A stretch of DNA of 64,000 nucleotides from Rhizobium sp. SL42 (GCF_021729845.1 NZ_CP063397.1:2184001-2248000), one strand, 5' to 3'; positions 39,604 to 49,831 are shown, counted from the first letter of the stretch. Translations and numbers: made by a program. Notes: generated by a model from the sequence alone, not told the origin.

Positions 39604-41256
39604 ATGACAATAATGAACCGGACTGAAGAAAAACTCGCCGCCCTGAACCAGCCCAAGCCATGGTCCGGTGTCAATGCCTATCGATCCGACCCGCTTCTCG
39701 TCGATCTGACCTCCACGCTCGCACGCTCGCTTCGCGACGAATATGATGTGGTCGGCAAGTATGTCACTTCGCCCGAGGCGCAGGAACTGGCCCGCATGGC
39801 CAATGCCAGCCCGCCGCAATTGCGCACCCATGGCGTGCGCGGCGAGCGGCTGGACGTCACCGAATTTCATCCGGCCTATCACGCCCTGATGCGGCGCTCC
39901 ATGTCGTCCGGTCTGCATTGCTCAGTCTGGGAAAACCAGACGGACGCCCGTGGCCATGAACACAAGGCGCGCGCCGTCCGCTTCTTTTTGACCGCTCAGC
40001 TCGAAAGCGGTCATCTCTGCCCGCTGACCATGACCAGTGCCTCCGTGGCGGCTCTTGTTGCGTCTCCGGCGGTGCAGAAGGAATGGACGCCGAAGATCCT
40101 CTCGCGGAAATATGATTCCGCCAACAAGCCGCCGATGCAAAAGAGTGCCGTCACGATCGGCATGGGCATGACGGAAAAGCAGGGCGGCACAGATGTGCGC
40201 GCCAATACCACCAGCGGCGAGCGGGTGGGCGAGGGCATCTACCGCCTGTCCGGTCACAAGTGGTTCATGTCCGCGCCGATGAGCGATGCCTTCGTCATGC
40301 TCGCCCAGACCAAGGACGGCATGGGCTGCTTCCTGGTGCCGCGCCTGCTGGAGGACGGATCCGCCAACGGGCTGGAGTTCCAGCGCTTGAAGGACAAGAT
40401 CGGCAACCGCTCGAACGCCTCGTCCGAGGTCGAGTTCGACGAGGCCTTCGGCTTTTTGCTCGGCACGCCCGGCGACGGCGTGCGCACCATTCTCGACATG
40501 GTGACCCTGACCCGGCTCGATTGCGCGCTCGCCTCGGCCGGCATGATGCGGGCCTCCATGGCAGAAGCGGTGCATCATGTGCGTGGCCGTGTCGTCTTCG
40601 GCAAGAAGCTGATCGACCAGCCGCTGATGACACGAGTCCTTGCCGATATGGCGCTCGATGTGGCGGCCGCCACCGCGCTCGCCTTCCGCCTTGCCGACAG
40701 CTTCGACCGCGCCCGTGAGAACCCGGTGGATGCGGCCTATGCCCGCGTCATGACGCCGGTGGTCAAATACTGGATCTGCAAGATCGCCCCCGGTCTGATC
40801 TATGAAGCGATGGAATCGATCGGCGGCAGCGGATATGTCGAGGAGCGTCCGATTGCCCGCCATTATCGCGAGGCCCCGGTCAACGCGATCTGGGAAGGCT
40901 CTGGCAATGTCATGGCGCTGGATGTGCTGCGTGTGCTCAATCGCGGCAAGGATCTCTTCGAGACCCTGTTTGCCGGGCTTGAACGCGATCTCGGCGCGTC
41001 CGGCAAGAAGACCGTCGAGGTCCTGCGTGCGGCGACCGCTCTGGCTGAACGCGACGAGGGCGCCGGTCGCCTTCTGATCGAACAGCTGGCGCTGGCCGCC
41101 GGTGCGGCCGAGCTGTATCGCCTCGGAGCCGGCAAGATCGCCGATGCCTTCCTGGAGACCCGCCTGGCTGGCGGCTGGCGCCACACCTACGGCGTTCTCG
41201 ATGCGCGTTTCGACGCCCGCTACGTCCTGGACCTGCTTTATCCCGCCGCCACCTGA
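39604..41256 (+). CDS. aidB: AidB-type acyl-CoA dehydrogenase homologue
   Basis: Flavoprotein related to E. coli AidB, which protects DNA from alkylation, although the biochemical activity is still debated. The 550-residue protein has an acyl-CoA-dehydrogenase core: MGMTEKQGGTDVRANTT, GHKWFMSAPMSDAF and IGGSGYVEERPIARHYRE are typical, and the last resembles the AidB/FAD-binding region. It starts with ATG 39604, with a likely alternative ATG four codons later. It overlaps the convergent AEC transporter gene by 19 bases. Confidence 0.88.
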   Translation: MTIMNRTEEKLAALNQPKPWSGVNAYRSDPLLVDLTSTLARSLRDEYDVVGKYVTSPEAQELARMANASPPQLRTHGVRGERLDVTEFHPAYHALMRRSMSSGLHCSVWENQTDARGHEHKARAVRFFLTAQLESGHLCPLTMTSASVAALVASPAVQKEWTPKILSRKYDSANKPPMQKSAVTIGMGMTEKQGGTDVRANTTSGERVGEGIYRLSGHKWFMSAPMSDAFVMLAQTKDGMGCFLVPRLLEDGSANGLEFQRLKDKIGNRSNASSEVEFDEAFGFLLGTPGDGVRTILDMVTLTRLDCALASAGMMRASMAEAVHHVRGRVVFGKKLIDQPLMTRVLADMALDVAAATALAFRLADSFDRARENPVDAAYARVMTPVVKYWICKIAPGLIYEAMESIGGSGYVEERPIARHYREAPVNAIWEGSGNVMALDVLRVLNRGKDLFETLFAGLERDLGASGKKTVEVLRAATALAERDEGAGRLLIEQLALAAGAAELYRLGAGKIADAFLETRLAGGWRHTYGVLDARFDARYVLDLLYPAAT

Positions 41257-42173
41257 GCGACGAGATAGAGTACGGCCGGAATGGTGAAGAAGGCGGCGAC
41301 CGTCTGCACGGTGGCCGCTGCCGCGTAGAGTTCCGCGTCGCCGCCCATCTGTCTCGCCAGCGTGTAGCCGTTCATGGCGGTGGGTACGGCGGCACCGAGA
41401 GCGATCATGACCACGGTCTCGCCGCTGAGGCCGAAGAGCAGCGCGAGACTGACCGAGACGACCGGAAACAGGACGAGCTTGAGAAAGACCGACAGAAGCA
41501 CGCTCGGCTGCGGCTTCAATGCGTCCTGGATGCGCAGTCCGGCCCCGACATTGATCAGCCCGAGGCTGAGCGATGAGGCCGCGACTAGCCCGATCGTGGT
41601 CATCAACGGGTCGTAGATCCGAACGCCGAGAACGTTGACGATGACGCCAAGGGCCGAGCCGACAATGATCGGATTGGTGATGATTCGAAGCGCGAAAGCC
41701 TTGAAGCTGCGTCCCCGGCCGGAAAACCAGACCATGACACCGACATTGATCAGGTTCAGCGGCACGATGATCGCCGCCATGATCACGGCGATCACCGCCA
41801 GCCCGTCCGGGCCGGCAAGCTTTTCGCCGATCGCAAGCGCCATGAAGCCGTTCCAGCGGGTCGCCGTCTGGAAGATTGAGGTATAGGCGGGCGCCCCCAT
41901 GCCCTTCCGATGCAGAATCGGCCACAGCGCCAGACAAACGCCAGACATGACCCCGACGGCCAGAAGCGAGACAAGGCTGACGCTGCCGCTGTTCATCGCG
42001 GAAAAGTTTGTCGTCGCCAGCGTCTTGAACAGCAGAGAGGGGAAGAGAACATAGTAGCCGAACTGCTCCAGCCCGCCCCAGAAGCTTTCATTGATAAGTG
42101 GTGTCCGCTTCAGCACCACACCGATCAGGACCAGCAGGAAGATCGGCAGGATGCTTTCGAAGATGATCAGCAT
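41238..42173 (-). CDS. AEC family transporter (auxin efflux carrier type)
   Basis: Membrane protein of 311 residues with ten predicted helices in two five-helix repeats, family Mem_trans/AEC. Landmarks are PIFLLVLIGVVLKRTPLI at the N-terminus and IITNPIIVGSALGVIVNVLG in the middle. Substrates of this family are organic acids or similar; none can be assigned here. ATG 42173 is chosen over an open TTG 11 codons upstream because it starts directly before the first helix. Confidence 0.85.
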   Translation of the reverse strand: MLIIFESILPIFLLVLIGVVLKRTPLINESFWGGLEQFGYYVLFPSLLFKTLATTNFSAMNSGSVSLVSLLAVGVMSGVCLALWPILHRKGMGAPAYTSIFQTATRWNGFMALAIGEKLAGPDGLAVIAVIMAAIIVPLNLINVGVMVWFSGRGRSFKAFALRIITNPIIVGSALGVIVNVLGVRIYDPLMTTIGLVAASSLSLGLINVGAGLRIQDALKPQPSVLLSVFLKLVLFPVVSVSLALLFGLSGETVVMIALGAAVPTAMNGYTLARQMGGDAELYAAAATVQTVAAFFTIPAVLYLVAQVAAG

Positions 42174-42382
42174 GAAAAAGCCCGGCTGCGCTGAAAGGGT
42201 TCGCAACCGTTAACGGGCGGGGTGACGGCTTGCAACCGCTGAAACCGCCAATGCCGGCTCCTGCGCTATCCCGTTATGCCGACTTATCCCCAATCGCCGT
42301 TAACCTTAACAAAGGGTTTACATTGCGCCGCGCGACCGAACGCTGCAACTTTGCCATGGGACAGACGTTAAAGGGCAGGGCA

Positions 42383-42568
42383 GTGACGGGCGACGTGTCG
42401 GTACGACTGATCATGACCATCATGATGATGGTCTTCTTTTCGGGATTGGCACTCGATATCGCCGTTCCCGCGGTCGCGCTGACGTCGATGGCGACATTGA
42501 AGTGGCTGGTGGAAAACTGGCCGGCGGCGAATGATTCGTCGTCTATGCGAAAGGCAGAAACGGCATGA
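42383..42568 (+). CDS. Small membrane protein (about 61 residues)
   Basis: Product with one hydrophobic helix (residues 10-35, beginning IMTIMMMVFFSGLALDIAVP) and a polar C-terminus. GTG 42383 is chosen for the AGGGCAGGG site just upstream; an ATG at 42356 is possible. Its stop overlaps the next ATG (ATGA), which argues that it is translated and coupled to the following gene. No family recognised. Confidence 0.55.
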   Translation: MTGDVSVRLIMTIMMMVFFSGLALDIAVPAVALTSMATLKWLVENWPAANDSSSMRKAETA

Positions 42569-42903
42569 AGACATTCCTGCTTTTGTGGGCGATGCCCATA
42601 GTGCTTCTGGGCACCTGGTACAGTCTGTCCTACTACGACATCAGCTTCGGCATCTTCATGCTCACGCGCCAGGCGCATGAACTGGTCTTCCAGATTTATG
42701 GCAATGTGCTGGGCATTCCGCCGGAAACCATTCCGCCGCTGGTGATGCGCGCGATCGTGGTCGACAGTGCGGTTCTGTTTGCCATCATCGGCTTTCGCCG
42801 CCGCAAGAAGATCATTGCCTGGTGGAAAGCCCGTCAGGAAAAATCGGTGCCGCTTTCGTCCGAGGCGCGCGCCAGCATGGACAGCCTGTCCAGCGCTCCC
42901 TGA
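42565..42903 (+). CDS. Small membrane protein, DUF6105-like
   Basis: A 112-residue protein with an N-terminal hydrophobic segment ([19 protein letters not shown]) and a second at about residues 60-85 followed by the basic run [15 protein letters not shown] associate it with the rhizobial family DUF6105 from memory, without alignment. The last 70 bases overlap the 3' end of ruvX on the opposite strand, so one DNA stretch codes on both strands. Confidence 0.72.
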   Translation: MKTFLLLWAMPIVLLGTWYSLSYYDISFGIFMLTRQAHELVFQIYGNVLGIPPETIPPLVMRAIVVDSAVLFAIIGFRRRKKIIAWWKARQEKSVPLSSEARASMDSLSSAP

Positions 42904-43334
42904 AGTATGAAACTGGCGGCCGCGGAATCGATCCGCTCCTTGCGCTTGGCGCGCGAGACATCCATTTCCAGGAGCGCACGCTGCGCGGCAACCGTCGACA
43001 GGCGCTCGTCCCAGAAGACAAAAGGTATGTCGGTCTTTGGTGCCATTGTCCGCACAAAGGCCCGGGTCGCCTGAACGCGCGGCCCTGCTGAGCCGTCCAT
43101 GTTCGTCGGCAGGCCGATGACGAACGCCGCGATTTTTTCCTTCTCGGCAAACGCCAGAAGAACGCCCGCATCCTGGGTGAATTTCGTCCGGTGAATGACC
43201 GGGCGCGGCGTGGCGAAGCGCCTGCCGAGATCCGATGCCGAAAGACCGATTGTCTTTGTCCCGAGATCGAGACCGGCGATGGCCTGGTTCGGCTGCAGGC
43301 GTTCGGCGAGCTCCTCGAGGGTCAGCACAAACAT
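42834..43334 (-). CDS. ruvX: Putative pre-16S rRNA nuclease / Holliday junction resolvase-like (YqgF)
   Basis: RNase H-fold protein of 166 residues. The family motifs are [20 protein letters not shown] (first catalytic aspartate), [15 protein letters not shown] and [14 protein letters not shown]. In E. coli the YqgF protein takes part in 16S rRNA 5'-end maturation; the Holliday-junction role is by fold. The ATG at 43334 has a GGAAAACAAA stretch upstream. It is convergent with, and overlaps, the small membrane protein gene. Confidence 0.9.
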   Translation of the reverse strand: MFVLTLEELAERLQPNQAIAGLDLGTKTIGLSASDLGRRFATPRPVIHRTKFTQDAGVLLAFAEKEKIAAFVIGLPTNMDGSAGPRVQATRAFVRTMAPKTDIPFVFWDERLSTVAAQRALLEMDVSRAKRKERIDSAAASFILQGALDRLSMLARASDESGTDFS

Positions 43335-43442
43335 TTTGTTTTCCGTGTTTCGGGGGGTCAACTACTTTCCGTCAAGCGCTTATGCCATATCTGCTGGCTG
43401 GGAAACCCCTTATCCATTTCAGCCTTTTGCGAGGAGACATCC

Positions 43443-44147
43443 ATGAAAATCACCTGGCTCGGCCATTCGGCCTTTCGCCTCGACACGTCCAGCGCGAGCA
43501 TCCTGATTGATCCGTTCTTGACCGGCAATCCGGGTTTTGCCGGCATCGACGCCAAGGATACCGCATCCGGCATCACCCACATACTTTTGACCCATGGCCA
43601 TGGGGACCATGTCGGCGACACCATTCGTCTAGCCAAGGACACGGGCGCCACCGTGCTCGCCAATGCCGATCTTGCCGCCTGGCTGGGGTCCAAGGGCGTC
43701 GAGAAGCTGGAGATGGGCAATACCGGCGGGACGGTGCATTTCGAAGGCTTTTCCGCAACTTTCACCAATGCCCTGCACTCGTCGGCGCAATTGACCGAGG
43801 ACGGTGTCTCCCATTCGCTCGGCAGTGCCAATGGTCTCATGCTGCATTTCGACGGCGACGCCTCGCTGCTGCATATGGGCGATACCGATATCTTCTCGGA
43901 CATGAAGCTGATCAACGAACTGCACCAGCCGGATATCGGGCTCGTTCCGATCGGTGATCGTTTCACCATGGGCGGTGCGGTCGCCGCACTTGCATGCCAG
44001 CGCTTCTTCGACTTCAAGACGGCCATTCCCTGCCACTACGGCAGCTTTCCGATCATCGATCCGACTCCGGAGAAATTCGTTGCCGGCATGGAAGGCACGC
44101 GGACCAAGGTTGTCACGCCTTCGGCCGGTATTGCCGTCCAGCTCTGA
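43443..44147 (+). CDS. UPF0173 metal-dependent hydrolase
   Basis: Metallo-beta-lactamase-fold protein of 234 residues, family UPF0173 (YtkL). It has the zinc motif [10 protein letters not shown] at about residues 45-54, further ligands in [10 protein letters not shown] and a late histidine in IPCHYGSF. The physiological substrate is unknown. A GAGGAGACATCC ribosome site precedes the ATG. Confidence 0.92.
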   Translation: MKITWLGHSAFRLDTSSASILIDPFLTGNPGFAGIDAKDTASGITHILLTHGHGDHVGDTIRLAKDTGATVLANADLAAWLGSKGVEKLEMGNTGGTVHFEGFSATFTNALHSSAQLTEDGVSHSLGSANGLMLHFDGDASLLHMGDTDIFSDMKLINELHQPDIGLVPIGDRFTMGGAVAALACQRFFDFKTAIPCHYGSFPIIDPTPEKFVAGMEGTRTKVVTPSAGIAVQL

Positions 44148-44215
44148 CAAATCCCCGTTGCGCCCGCGCTTGACGGCCATTATAGCGGAGAAAACCGCTA
44201 CCCTGGAGAATGCCG

Positions 44216-44503
44216 ATGTCTGTTGATCTCGCCACCGTCAAGCGCGTCGCGCGCCTTGCCCGCATCGCTGTCAGCGAGGAGGAAGCCGAACGGATGACCG
44301 GCGAACTGAATGGCATTCTCGGTTTCGTCGAGCAGCTTTCGGAAGTCGATGTCACTGGTGTCGAGCCGATGACGTCGGTGACGCCGATGGCCATGAAGAA
44401 GCGCGAAGACGTGGTTACCGATGGCAACAAGTCCGACGCCATCGTTGCCAATGCACCCGCAAGCGACCGCAATTTCTTCATGGTGCCCAAAGTCGTTGAA
44501 TAA
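44216..44503 (+). CDS. gatC: Asp-tRNA(Asn)/Glu-tRNA(Gln) amidotransferase subunit C
   Basis: Small subunit (95 residues) that stabilises GatA in the GatCAB amidotransferase. It begins [20 protein letters not shown] and contains the family stretch [19 protein letters not shown], ending in [12 protein letters not shown] 44216 is preferred over ATG 44210 because GGAG lies seven bases upstream. gatA follows after 88 bases. Confidence 0.96.
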   Translation: MSVDLATVKRVARLARIAVSEEEAERMTGELNGILGFVEQLSEVDVTGVEPMTSVTPMAMKKREDVVTDGNKSDAIVANAPASDRNFFMVPKVVE

Positions 44504-44591
44504 GCGCTGGCCTCGTCTGCCGCGTATCCGATGCCGCATCCTCTCCCTTTTGCGCCCGCCCGGGGCGCTGACAGTCTGAAGTGAACCGATC

Positions 44592-46073
44592 ATGACCGAA
44601 CTGACCAGCCTGACCATCGCCGAAGCCCGCGCCAAACTGGCCGCGAAGGAGATCAAGGCCGTCGAACTGACGCAGGCCTATCTCCAGGCGATCGAGGCCG
44701 CCAACCCTGAAATCAACGCCTATGTCGCCGTGACGCCCGATATCGCGCTCGACATGGCCAAGGCCTCGGATGCCCGCATTGCCGATGGCAAGGGCGGCAG
44801 CCTCGAAGGCATTCCGCTCGGCGTCAAGGATCTGTTTGCCACCAGGGGCGTGCACACCCAGGCCTGCAGCCATATCCTCGACGGCTTCAAGCCGGAATAC
44901 GAATCGACCGTCACGCAGAACCTTTGGGACGCGGGCGCCGTCATGCTTGGCAAGCTCAACATGGACGAATTCGCCATGGGTTCGTCGAACGAGAGTTCTT
45001 ACTACGGCCCGGTCGTCAACCCTTGGAAGGCCAAGGGCTCGGATGAAAAGCTGGTGCCGGGCGGTTCGTCCGGTGGTTCGGCTGCAGCCGTTGCCGCCCA
45101 TCTGTGCGCCGGCGCCACGGCCACCGACACCGGTGGCTCGATCCGCCAGCCGGCCGCCTTCACCGGCACGGTCGGCATCAAGCCGACCTATGGCCGCGTG
45201 TCGCGCTGGGGCGTCGTCGCCTATGCATCGTCGCTCGACCAGGCCGGCCCGATTGCCCGTGACGTTCGCGATGCCGCGATCCTATTGAAGTCGATGGCGA
45301 GCGTCGATGCCAAGGACACGACATCCGTCGACCTGCCGGTTCCGGACTACGAGGCAGCCCTCGGCCAGTCGTTGAAGGGCATGAAGATCGGCATTCCGAA
45401 GGAATACCGCGTCGAAGGCATGTCGGACGAGATCGAAAAGCTCTGGGCCCAGGGCATCGCGTGGCTGAAGGATGCGGGTGCCGAGATCGTCGATATCTCG
45501 CTGCCGCACACCAAATATGCCTTGCCGGCCTATTATATCGTTGCGCCTGCCGAAGCCTCGTCGAACCTCGCCCGTTACGATGGCGTTCGCTACGGCCTGC
45601 GTGTCGATGGCAAGGATATTGCCGACATGTATGAAAAGACCCGCGCCGAGGGCTTCGGCAAGGAAGTCAAGCGCCGCATCATGGTCGGCACCTATGTTCT
45701 GTCGGCCGGTTATTACGACGCCTATTACCTCAAGGCGCAGAAGGTCCGCACGCTGATCAAGCGCGATTTCGAGACCGTGTTCAACGCCGGCGTCGATGCA
45801 ATCCTCGCGCCGATCACTCCGTCTTCGGCCTTTGCCATCGGCGACAAGGAACTGGCAGCCGACCCGGTCAAGATGTACCTGCAGGACGTCTTCACCATCA
45901 CGCTGAACATGGCCGGCCTGCCGGGCATTTCCGTCCCCGCCGGCCTCGATGCCAAGGGGCTGCCGCTCGGTCTCCAGGTCATCGGCAAGCCGTTCGATGA
46001 AGAAACCCTGTTCAAGACCGCCCATGTCATCGAACAGGCTGCCGGCACGTTCACACCGGCGAAGTGGTGGTAA
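44592..46073 (+). CDS. gatA: Asp-tRNA(Asn)/Glu-tRNA(Gln) amidotransferase subunit A
   Basis: Glutaminase subunit of GatCAB, which supplies ammonia to turn Glu-tRNA-Gln (and Asp-tRNA-Asn) into the amide form. The amidase triad Lys-Ser-cisSer is visible in [13 protein letters not shown] and in [16 protein letters not shown] followed by [15 protein letters not shown]. Length is 493 residues. A GNAT gene begins inside its 3' end, so the two are coupled. Confidence 0.97.
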   Translation: MTELTSLTIAEARAKLAAKEIKAVELTQAYLQAIEAANPEINAYVAVTPDIALDMAKASDARIADGKGGSLEGIPLGVKDLFATRGVHTQACSHILDGFKPEYESTVTQNLWDAGAVMLGKLNMDEFAMGSSNESSYYGPVVNPWKAKGSDEKLVPGGSSGGSAAAVAAHLCAGATATDTGGSIRQPAAFTGTVGIKPTYGRVSRWGVVAYASSLDQAGPIARDVRDAAILLKSMASVDAKDTTSVDLPVPDYEAALGQSLKGMKIGIPKEYRVEGMSDEIEKLWAQGIAWLKDAGAEIVDISLPHTKYALPAYYIVAPAEASSNLARYDGVRYGLRVDGKDIADMYEKTRAEGFGKEVKRRIMVGTYVLSAGYYDAYYLKAQKVRTLIKRDFETVFNAGVDAILAPITPSSAFAIGDKELAADPVKMYLQDVFTITLNMAGLPGISVPAGLDAKGLPLGLQVIGKPFDEETLFKTAHVIEQAAGTFTPAKWW

Positions 46074-46549
46074 GCCAGTTTAACATTCGACCGATGACCT
46101 TCGCCGACGCCCAAAGCGTCGGCGAAGTTGGTTTTGCCGCATGGTCTGGCAATCTGGTTCTGAACAGCTTCGGCGTGGAGATGTCGGAGCGCGTTCGCCA
46201 GGCCTTCCATGATTTCCCGGCAGACAATGTCACGGCAATCGTTGTGGCTGAAACGGACGGAAAGATCGTCGGTTGGACGGCGCGCGACGGCGAACCCGAC
46301 TATATTTCGGATCTGTGGGTTGCGCCTGACCACCAAGGGCGGGGCGTCGGAAGGGCCCTGCTCGAACACGCCTTCCTCCTGATGAAGCGCGAGGGCATCA
46401 AGATGGCACGCATCGCCACCCATGCCGGCAACAGCGGCGCGATCCGCCTCTATGAACGCTGCGGCTTCAATCTTGTCTGGCAAGGTTTGGAGCACTCGCA
46501 GGCGATGCAGATGGATGTCGAGAAGGTTCGGCTGGAGCGACCGCTCTGA
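46064..46549 (+). CDS. GNAT family N-acetyltransferase
   Basis: A 161-residue acetyl-CoA-dependent acetyltransferase with the acetyl-CoA loop in [19 protein letters not shown] and a typical C-terminal [16 protein letters not shown]. The GTG start at 46064 overlaps the last codons of gatA, which suggests translational coupling. The substrate is unknown. Confidence 0.85.
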   Translation: MVVSQFNIRPMTFADAQSVGEVGFAAWSGNLVLNSFGVEMSERVRQAFHDFPADNVTAIVVAETDGKIVGWTARDGEPDYISDLWVAPDHQGRGVGRALLEHAFLLMKREGIKMARIATHAGNSGAIRLYERCGFNLVWQGLEHSQAMQMDVEKVRLERPL

Positions 46550-46550
46550 C

Positions 46551-46802
46551 CTATCCTCGCCGCTGGCTCTGCATGTAAGCCTTCAATACGGCATTCATCC
46601 GTGTTTGGTAGCCTTTGCCCTGAGAGCGAAACCATTCCAGCACATCGCTGTCCAGGCGCACGGTGATCTGCGTCTTGTCAGAGGGTGACTTGAGCTTGGC
46701 CGCTTCAAAAAAGGCATCGTCGAGTTCTGGAATATCGCTGTAGTCGATATTGCTGTCTTGCCGGGATTGCAGTTCCTTAAGCCGGGCGTCCGAGATGCTC
46801 AT
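46551..46802 (-). CDS. brnA: BrnA family antitoxin
   Basis: Antitoxin of a type II toxin-antitoxin pair, 83 residues. The C-terminal half (ITVRLDSDVLEWFRSQGKGY, then TRMNAVLKAYMQ) is the ribbon-helix-helix DNA-binding part characteristic of BrnA; the N-terminal half should bind the toxin. It overlaps the toxin gene by 26 bases, the usual BrnTA arrangement. The complex would repress through the palindrome at 47064-47089. Confidence 0.88.
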   Translation of the reverse strand: MSISDARLKELQSRQDSNIDYSDIPELDDAFFEAAKLKSPSDKTQITVRLDSDVLEWFRSQGKGYQTRMNAVLKAYMQSQRRG

Positions 46803-47058
46803 TGTATTTCTGCCTTTCTCTGCGGTTCGCAAGCCGTGCGGATATGATGCGGGTCGCACCCATGCGGTCGGTGTGCACGACGACGACGACGATGCGATCT
46901 ATGGCGCCGATGCTCAAGATTCGTGGCTCGCCATAGTCTCGGCGGTTGTCGACGCCACTCAAGACCTCGCCGCGAAAGATCAAACAGGCTTCCTCGAAGG
47001 AAATGCCATGCTTGATTTTGTTGATCTCATTCTTGGCGGCATCCCACTCGAATGGCAT
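46777..47058 (-). CDS. brnT: BrnT family toxin
   Basis: RelE-fold ribonuclease toxin of 93 residues, first gene of the pair. The N-terminus FEWDAAKNEINKIKHGISFE and the C-terminal RIISARLANRRERQKYNE match BrnT, where the toxin helix and conserved arginines act on RNA. The toxin gene preceding the antitoxin gene is normal for BrnTA. The start ATG is five bases from the operator palindrome, so the leader would be very short. Confidence 0.9.
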   Translation of the reverse strand: MPFEWDAAKNEINKIKHGISFEEACLIFRGEVLSGVDNRRDYGEPRILSIGAIDRIVVVVVHTDRMGATRIISARLANRRERQKYNEHLGRPA

Positions 47059-47059
47059 A

Positions 47060-47093
47060 GGAAAGTGTAACTACATTCGTAGTTACACTCAAG
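47060..47093 (-). promoter_or_regulatory. brnTA promoter with operator palindrome
   Basis: A perfect 11-bp inverted repeat, AGTGTAACTAC / GTAGTTACACT, spaced by four bases, spans 47064-47089. On the minus strand TTGAGT and TACACT are separated by exactly 17 bases, with the palindrome covering the spacer and the -10. This is a natural site for autorepression by the BrnA ribbon-helix-helix dimer or the BrnTA complex. Confidence 0.78.
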
Positions 47094-47333
47094 CTGATAT
47101 ATGTGCGTTTGGTCATTTCTGCCCGACTCGGTGCGCAGGAATGAAACTCAGCTCCATTCATTTAAGCGGGCCTGTTGCCTTTCCGCTGCCTGCGGTCATC
47201 TGAATCAATTCATGAGAGAGCACAGATAAGTCTTTGTTTTAATGAATTATGTAAGGCGAATCAGATAGATAGATAGCGCCACTGGAAAAACCTCACACGT
47301 GATGGTCTACTATTGTCAACAAGTGGAGCGTCG

Positions 47334-47843
47334 ATGATCACCATTCGGAGCGCAAGGCTGGAAGAAGCGGATCTGCTGGCCGAGATCGGTGTCCGCGCCT
47401 GGGAAAAGGCGATGATCCCGGTTGGCGATACACGGTCGATGGTCGACAATGCCCGCGCCTCCTTCCGGCATTTCACCCATCAGGGACGGGTGACGATCAT
47501 GGTGGCCGACAGGGGTGGCTTTGCCGCCGGATGGGCTGCCCGCGAGGATCTCGACGAGAACATCACGGACTTCTGGATCGATCCGGACCAGCAGCGCCTG
47601 GGGCTCGGATCTGCGCTGCTGGAAGCGATCGAGGCCGAGATCGTGCGGCAGGGCTTCGACAAGGCCAGCCTGCAGACCCATGCCATGAACAGCGAGGCGA
47701 TCGGCTTCTTCGAGAAACACGGCTATGCGGTGAACTGGCTGACGATTGCCTACAACCCGAAACTCGATCGCGACGTCCAGTCCGTCGGCCTGTCGAAGCA
47801 GTTGGTGGCGGTCGAGCCACTGGGCTACGGCCAGGAATTCTAG
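47334..47843 (+). CDS. GNAT family N-acetyltransferase
   Basis: A 169-residue acetyltransferase-like protein with the acetyl-CoA loop in WIDPDQQRLGLGSALLEAI and the C-terminal pattern MNSEAIGFFEKHGYAVNW. ATG 47334 has GTGGAG upstream; a TTG seven codons earlier lacks one. Its stop shares a CTAG with the stop of the convergent DUF1294 gene. Confidence 0.85.
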   Translation: MITIRSARLEEADLLAEIGVRAWEKAMIPVGDTRSMVDNARASFRHFTHQGRVTIMVADRGGFAAGWAAREDLDENITDFWIDPDQQRLGLGSALLEAIEAEIVRQGFDKASLQTHAMNSEAIGFFEKHGYAVNWLTIAYNPKLDRDVQSVGLSKQLVAVEPLGYGQEF

Positions 47844-48172
47844 TGCAGGGGCGCGAGCGCGACCAGGTGTCCTGCGGCAGCAATCACCTGGTCCGGCACC
47901 AGCAGCAGGATCAGTCCGAGTGTGGATTGCAGGACGAACAGGATCGGCAACAACAGGCGAAAGGGCGGCTTGCGCGTCTTGTGCCGTAACAGGCGCTGGC
48001 AGACAAAGGCCCCGGTTCCGCCGCCGGCCACGGCAAGCAGGATCAGCGTGCTCTCCCTGACCCGCCAACCGCCCTCGCGCGCGGCAAGCTTGTCGAAGGC
48101 GTAGATGCCAAACACCACGATATTGTAGAGCGCCGCAAGCGCGGCCACGGTGAGGATTGTTTCGCTTGCCAT
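47840..48172 (-). CDS. DUF1294 family membrane protein
   Basis: A 110-residue protein with three membrane helices and the family stretch NIVVFGIYAFDKLAAREGGW followed by RVRESTLILLAVAGGGTGA. In other bacteria this domain can be fused to a cold-shock domain; here it stands alone. Function unknown. It converges with the GNAT gene, the two stops overlapping by four bases. Confidence 0.85.
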   Translation of the reverse strand: MASETILTVAALAALYNIVVFGIYAFDKLAAREGGWRVRESTLILLAVAGGGTGAFVCQRLLRHKTRKPPFRLLLPILFVLQSTLGLILLLVPDQVIAAAGHLVALAPLH

Positions 48173-48321
48173 GGCCGGCAGCTTATTCCACCCGGGTTAA
48201 GCGATTTCCTCTGCAGGCATTGCCATCATCCTGAGACACGCCGGGCGTCACAAGCCTTGCACCGCCGGCCCATATGCTCTACCTCACGAGCTTATAGACC
48301 CACGCATGACACGAGCATCCG

Positions 48322-49827
48322 ATGACCCTGGTAGACACGCGCACACCCGATCCCAAACGCTTCATCCCCGGCGCCACAGGCGACTGGGAAATCGTCATCG
48401 GCATGGAAGTCCATGCCCAGGTGATGAGCAATTCCAAGCTGTTTTCGGGTGCGTCGACGGTGTTCGGTAATGCGCCGAATTCCAACGTCTCGCTGGTCGA
48501 TGCCGCCATGCCCGGCATGCTGCCCGTGATCAACGAGGAATGCGTGGCGCAGGCCGTGCGCACCGGTCTCGGTCTGAAGGCACAGATCAACAAGCGCTCG
48601 ATCTTCGACCGCAAGAATTATTTCTACCCCGACCTGCCGCAGGGCTATCAGATCTCGCAGTTCAAGGACCCGATCGTCGGCGAGGGCAAGATCATCATCT
48701 CGCTCGGCCCCGACCGTCAGGGCAATTTCGAGGACATCGAGATCGGCATCGAGCGCCTGCATCTGGAGCAGGATGCCGGCAAGTCGATGCACGACCAGCA
48801 TCCGACCATGTCCTATGTGGATCTCAACCGCTCGGGCGTCGCGCTGATGGAAATCGTCTCGAAGCCTGACATGCGCTCGTCTGACGAAGCCAAGGCCTAC
48901 ATGACCAAGCTGCGCTCGATCGTGCGTTATCTCGGCACCTGCGACGGCAACATGGACGAAGGCTCGATGCGCGCCGACGTCAACGTCTCCGTGCGCAAGC
49001 CCGGCGGCGAATTCGGCACGCGCTGCGAAATCAAGAACGTCAACTCGATCCGCTTCATCGGCCAGGCCATCGAATACGAGGCCCGTCGCCAGATCGCGAT
49101 CATTGAGGATGGCGGTACGATCGACCAGGAAACCCGCCTCTTCGATCCGGGCAAGGGCGAGACACGCTCGATGCGCTCGAAGGAAGATGCGCATGACTAT
49201 CGCTACTTCCCCGATCCGGACCTGCTGCCACTCGAATTCGACGATGCCTTCATCGAGAACCTGAAGAAGGATCTGCCGGAACTGCCGGACGACAAGAAGG
49301 CCCGCTTCGTCGCCGAACTCGGCCTCTCCGTCTACGATGCCTCGGTTCTGGTCTCGGAAAAGGCGATCGCCGATTATTTCGAGGCCGTGGCCGAAGGCCG
49401 CGATGGCAAGATCGCCGCCAACTGGGTCATCAACGACTTGCTTGGCGCCTTGAACAAAGCCGGCAAAGGCATTGAAGAGACTCCGGTTTCCCCGGCTCAG
49501 CTCGGCGGCATCATCGACCTGATCAAGGCCGAGACCATTTCCGGCAAGATTGCCAAGGACCTGTTCGAGATCATCTTCAACGAAGGTGGCGACCCGGCCG
49601 AAATCGTCGAAGCCCGCGGCATGAAGCAGGTGACCGACACCGGCGCCATCGAAAAGGCCGTCGACGAGATCATCGCCGCCAACCCGGACCAGGTCGCCAA
49701 GGTGCTGGCCAAGCCGACGCTCGCCGGCTGGTTTGTCGGCCAGGTGATGAAGTCCACCGGTGGCAAGGCCAACCCGCAAGCCGTCCAGGCGCTGGTCAAG
49801 GCCAAGCTCGGCATCGTCGAGGAGTAG
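48322..49827 (+). CDS. gatB: Asp-tRNA(Asn)/Glu-tRNA(Gln) amidotransferase subunit B
   Basis: Kinase/transamidase subunit of GatCAB that activates the misacylated tRNA and amidates it. The 501-residue protein begins with the family segment [20 protein letters not shown], then shows [15 protein letters not shown] and [20 protein letters not shown], and ends in the helical and YqeY-like tail that binds tRNA. It lies about 2.2 kb from gatCA, separated by GNAT, brnTA and DUF1294 genes. Confidence 0.97.
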   Translation: MTLVDTRTPDPKRFIPGATGDWEIVIGMEVHAQVMSNSKLFSGASTVFGNAPNSNVSLVDAAMPGMLPVINEECVAQAVRTGLGLKAQINKRSIFDRKNYFYPDLPQGYQISQFKDPIVGEGKIIISLGPDRQGNFEDIEIGIERLHLEQDAGKSMHDQHPTMSYVDLNRSGVALMEIVSKPDMRSSDEAKAYMTKLRSIVRYLGTCDGNMDEGSMRADVNVSVRKPGGEFGTRCEIKNVNSIRFIGQAIEYEARRQIAIIEDGGTIDQETRLFDPGKGETRSMRSKEDAHDYRYFPDPDLLPLEFDDAFIENLKKDLPELPDDKKARFVAELGLSVYDASVLVSEKAIADYFEAVAEGRDGKIAANWVINDLLGALNKAGKGIEETPVSPAQLGGIIDLIKAETISGKIAKDLFEIIFNEGGDPAEIVEARGMKQVTDTGAIEKAVDEIIAANPDQVAKVLAKPTLAGWFVGQVMKSTGGKANPQAVQALVKAKLGIVEE

Positions 49828-49831
49828 GCCC

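Noticed and set aside
47264..47278. Short GATA microsatellite
   Set aside because: Only about three repeat units, no sign of phase variation because it lies outside any gene start.
48173..48321. Possible small RNA between DUF1294 and gatB
   Set aside because: No terminator hairpin or promoter recognised; probably only the gatB promoter region.
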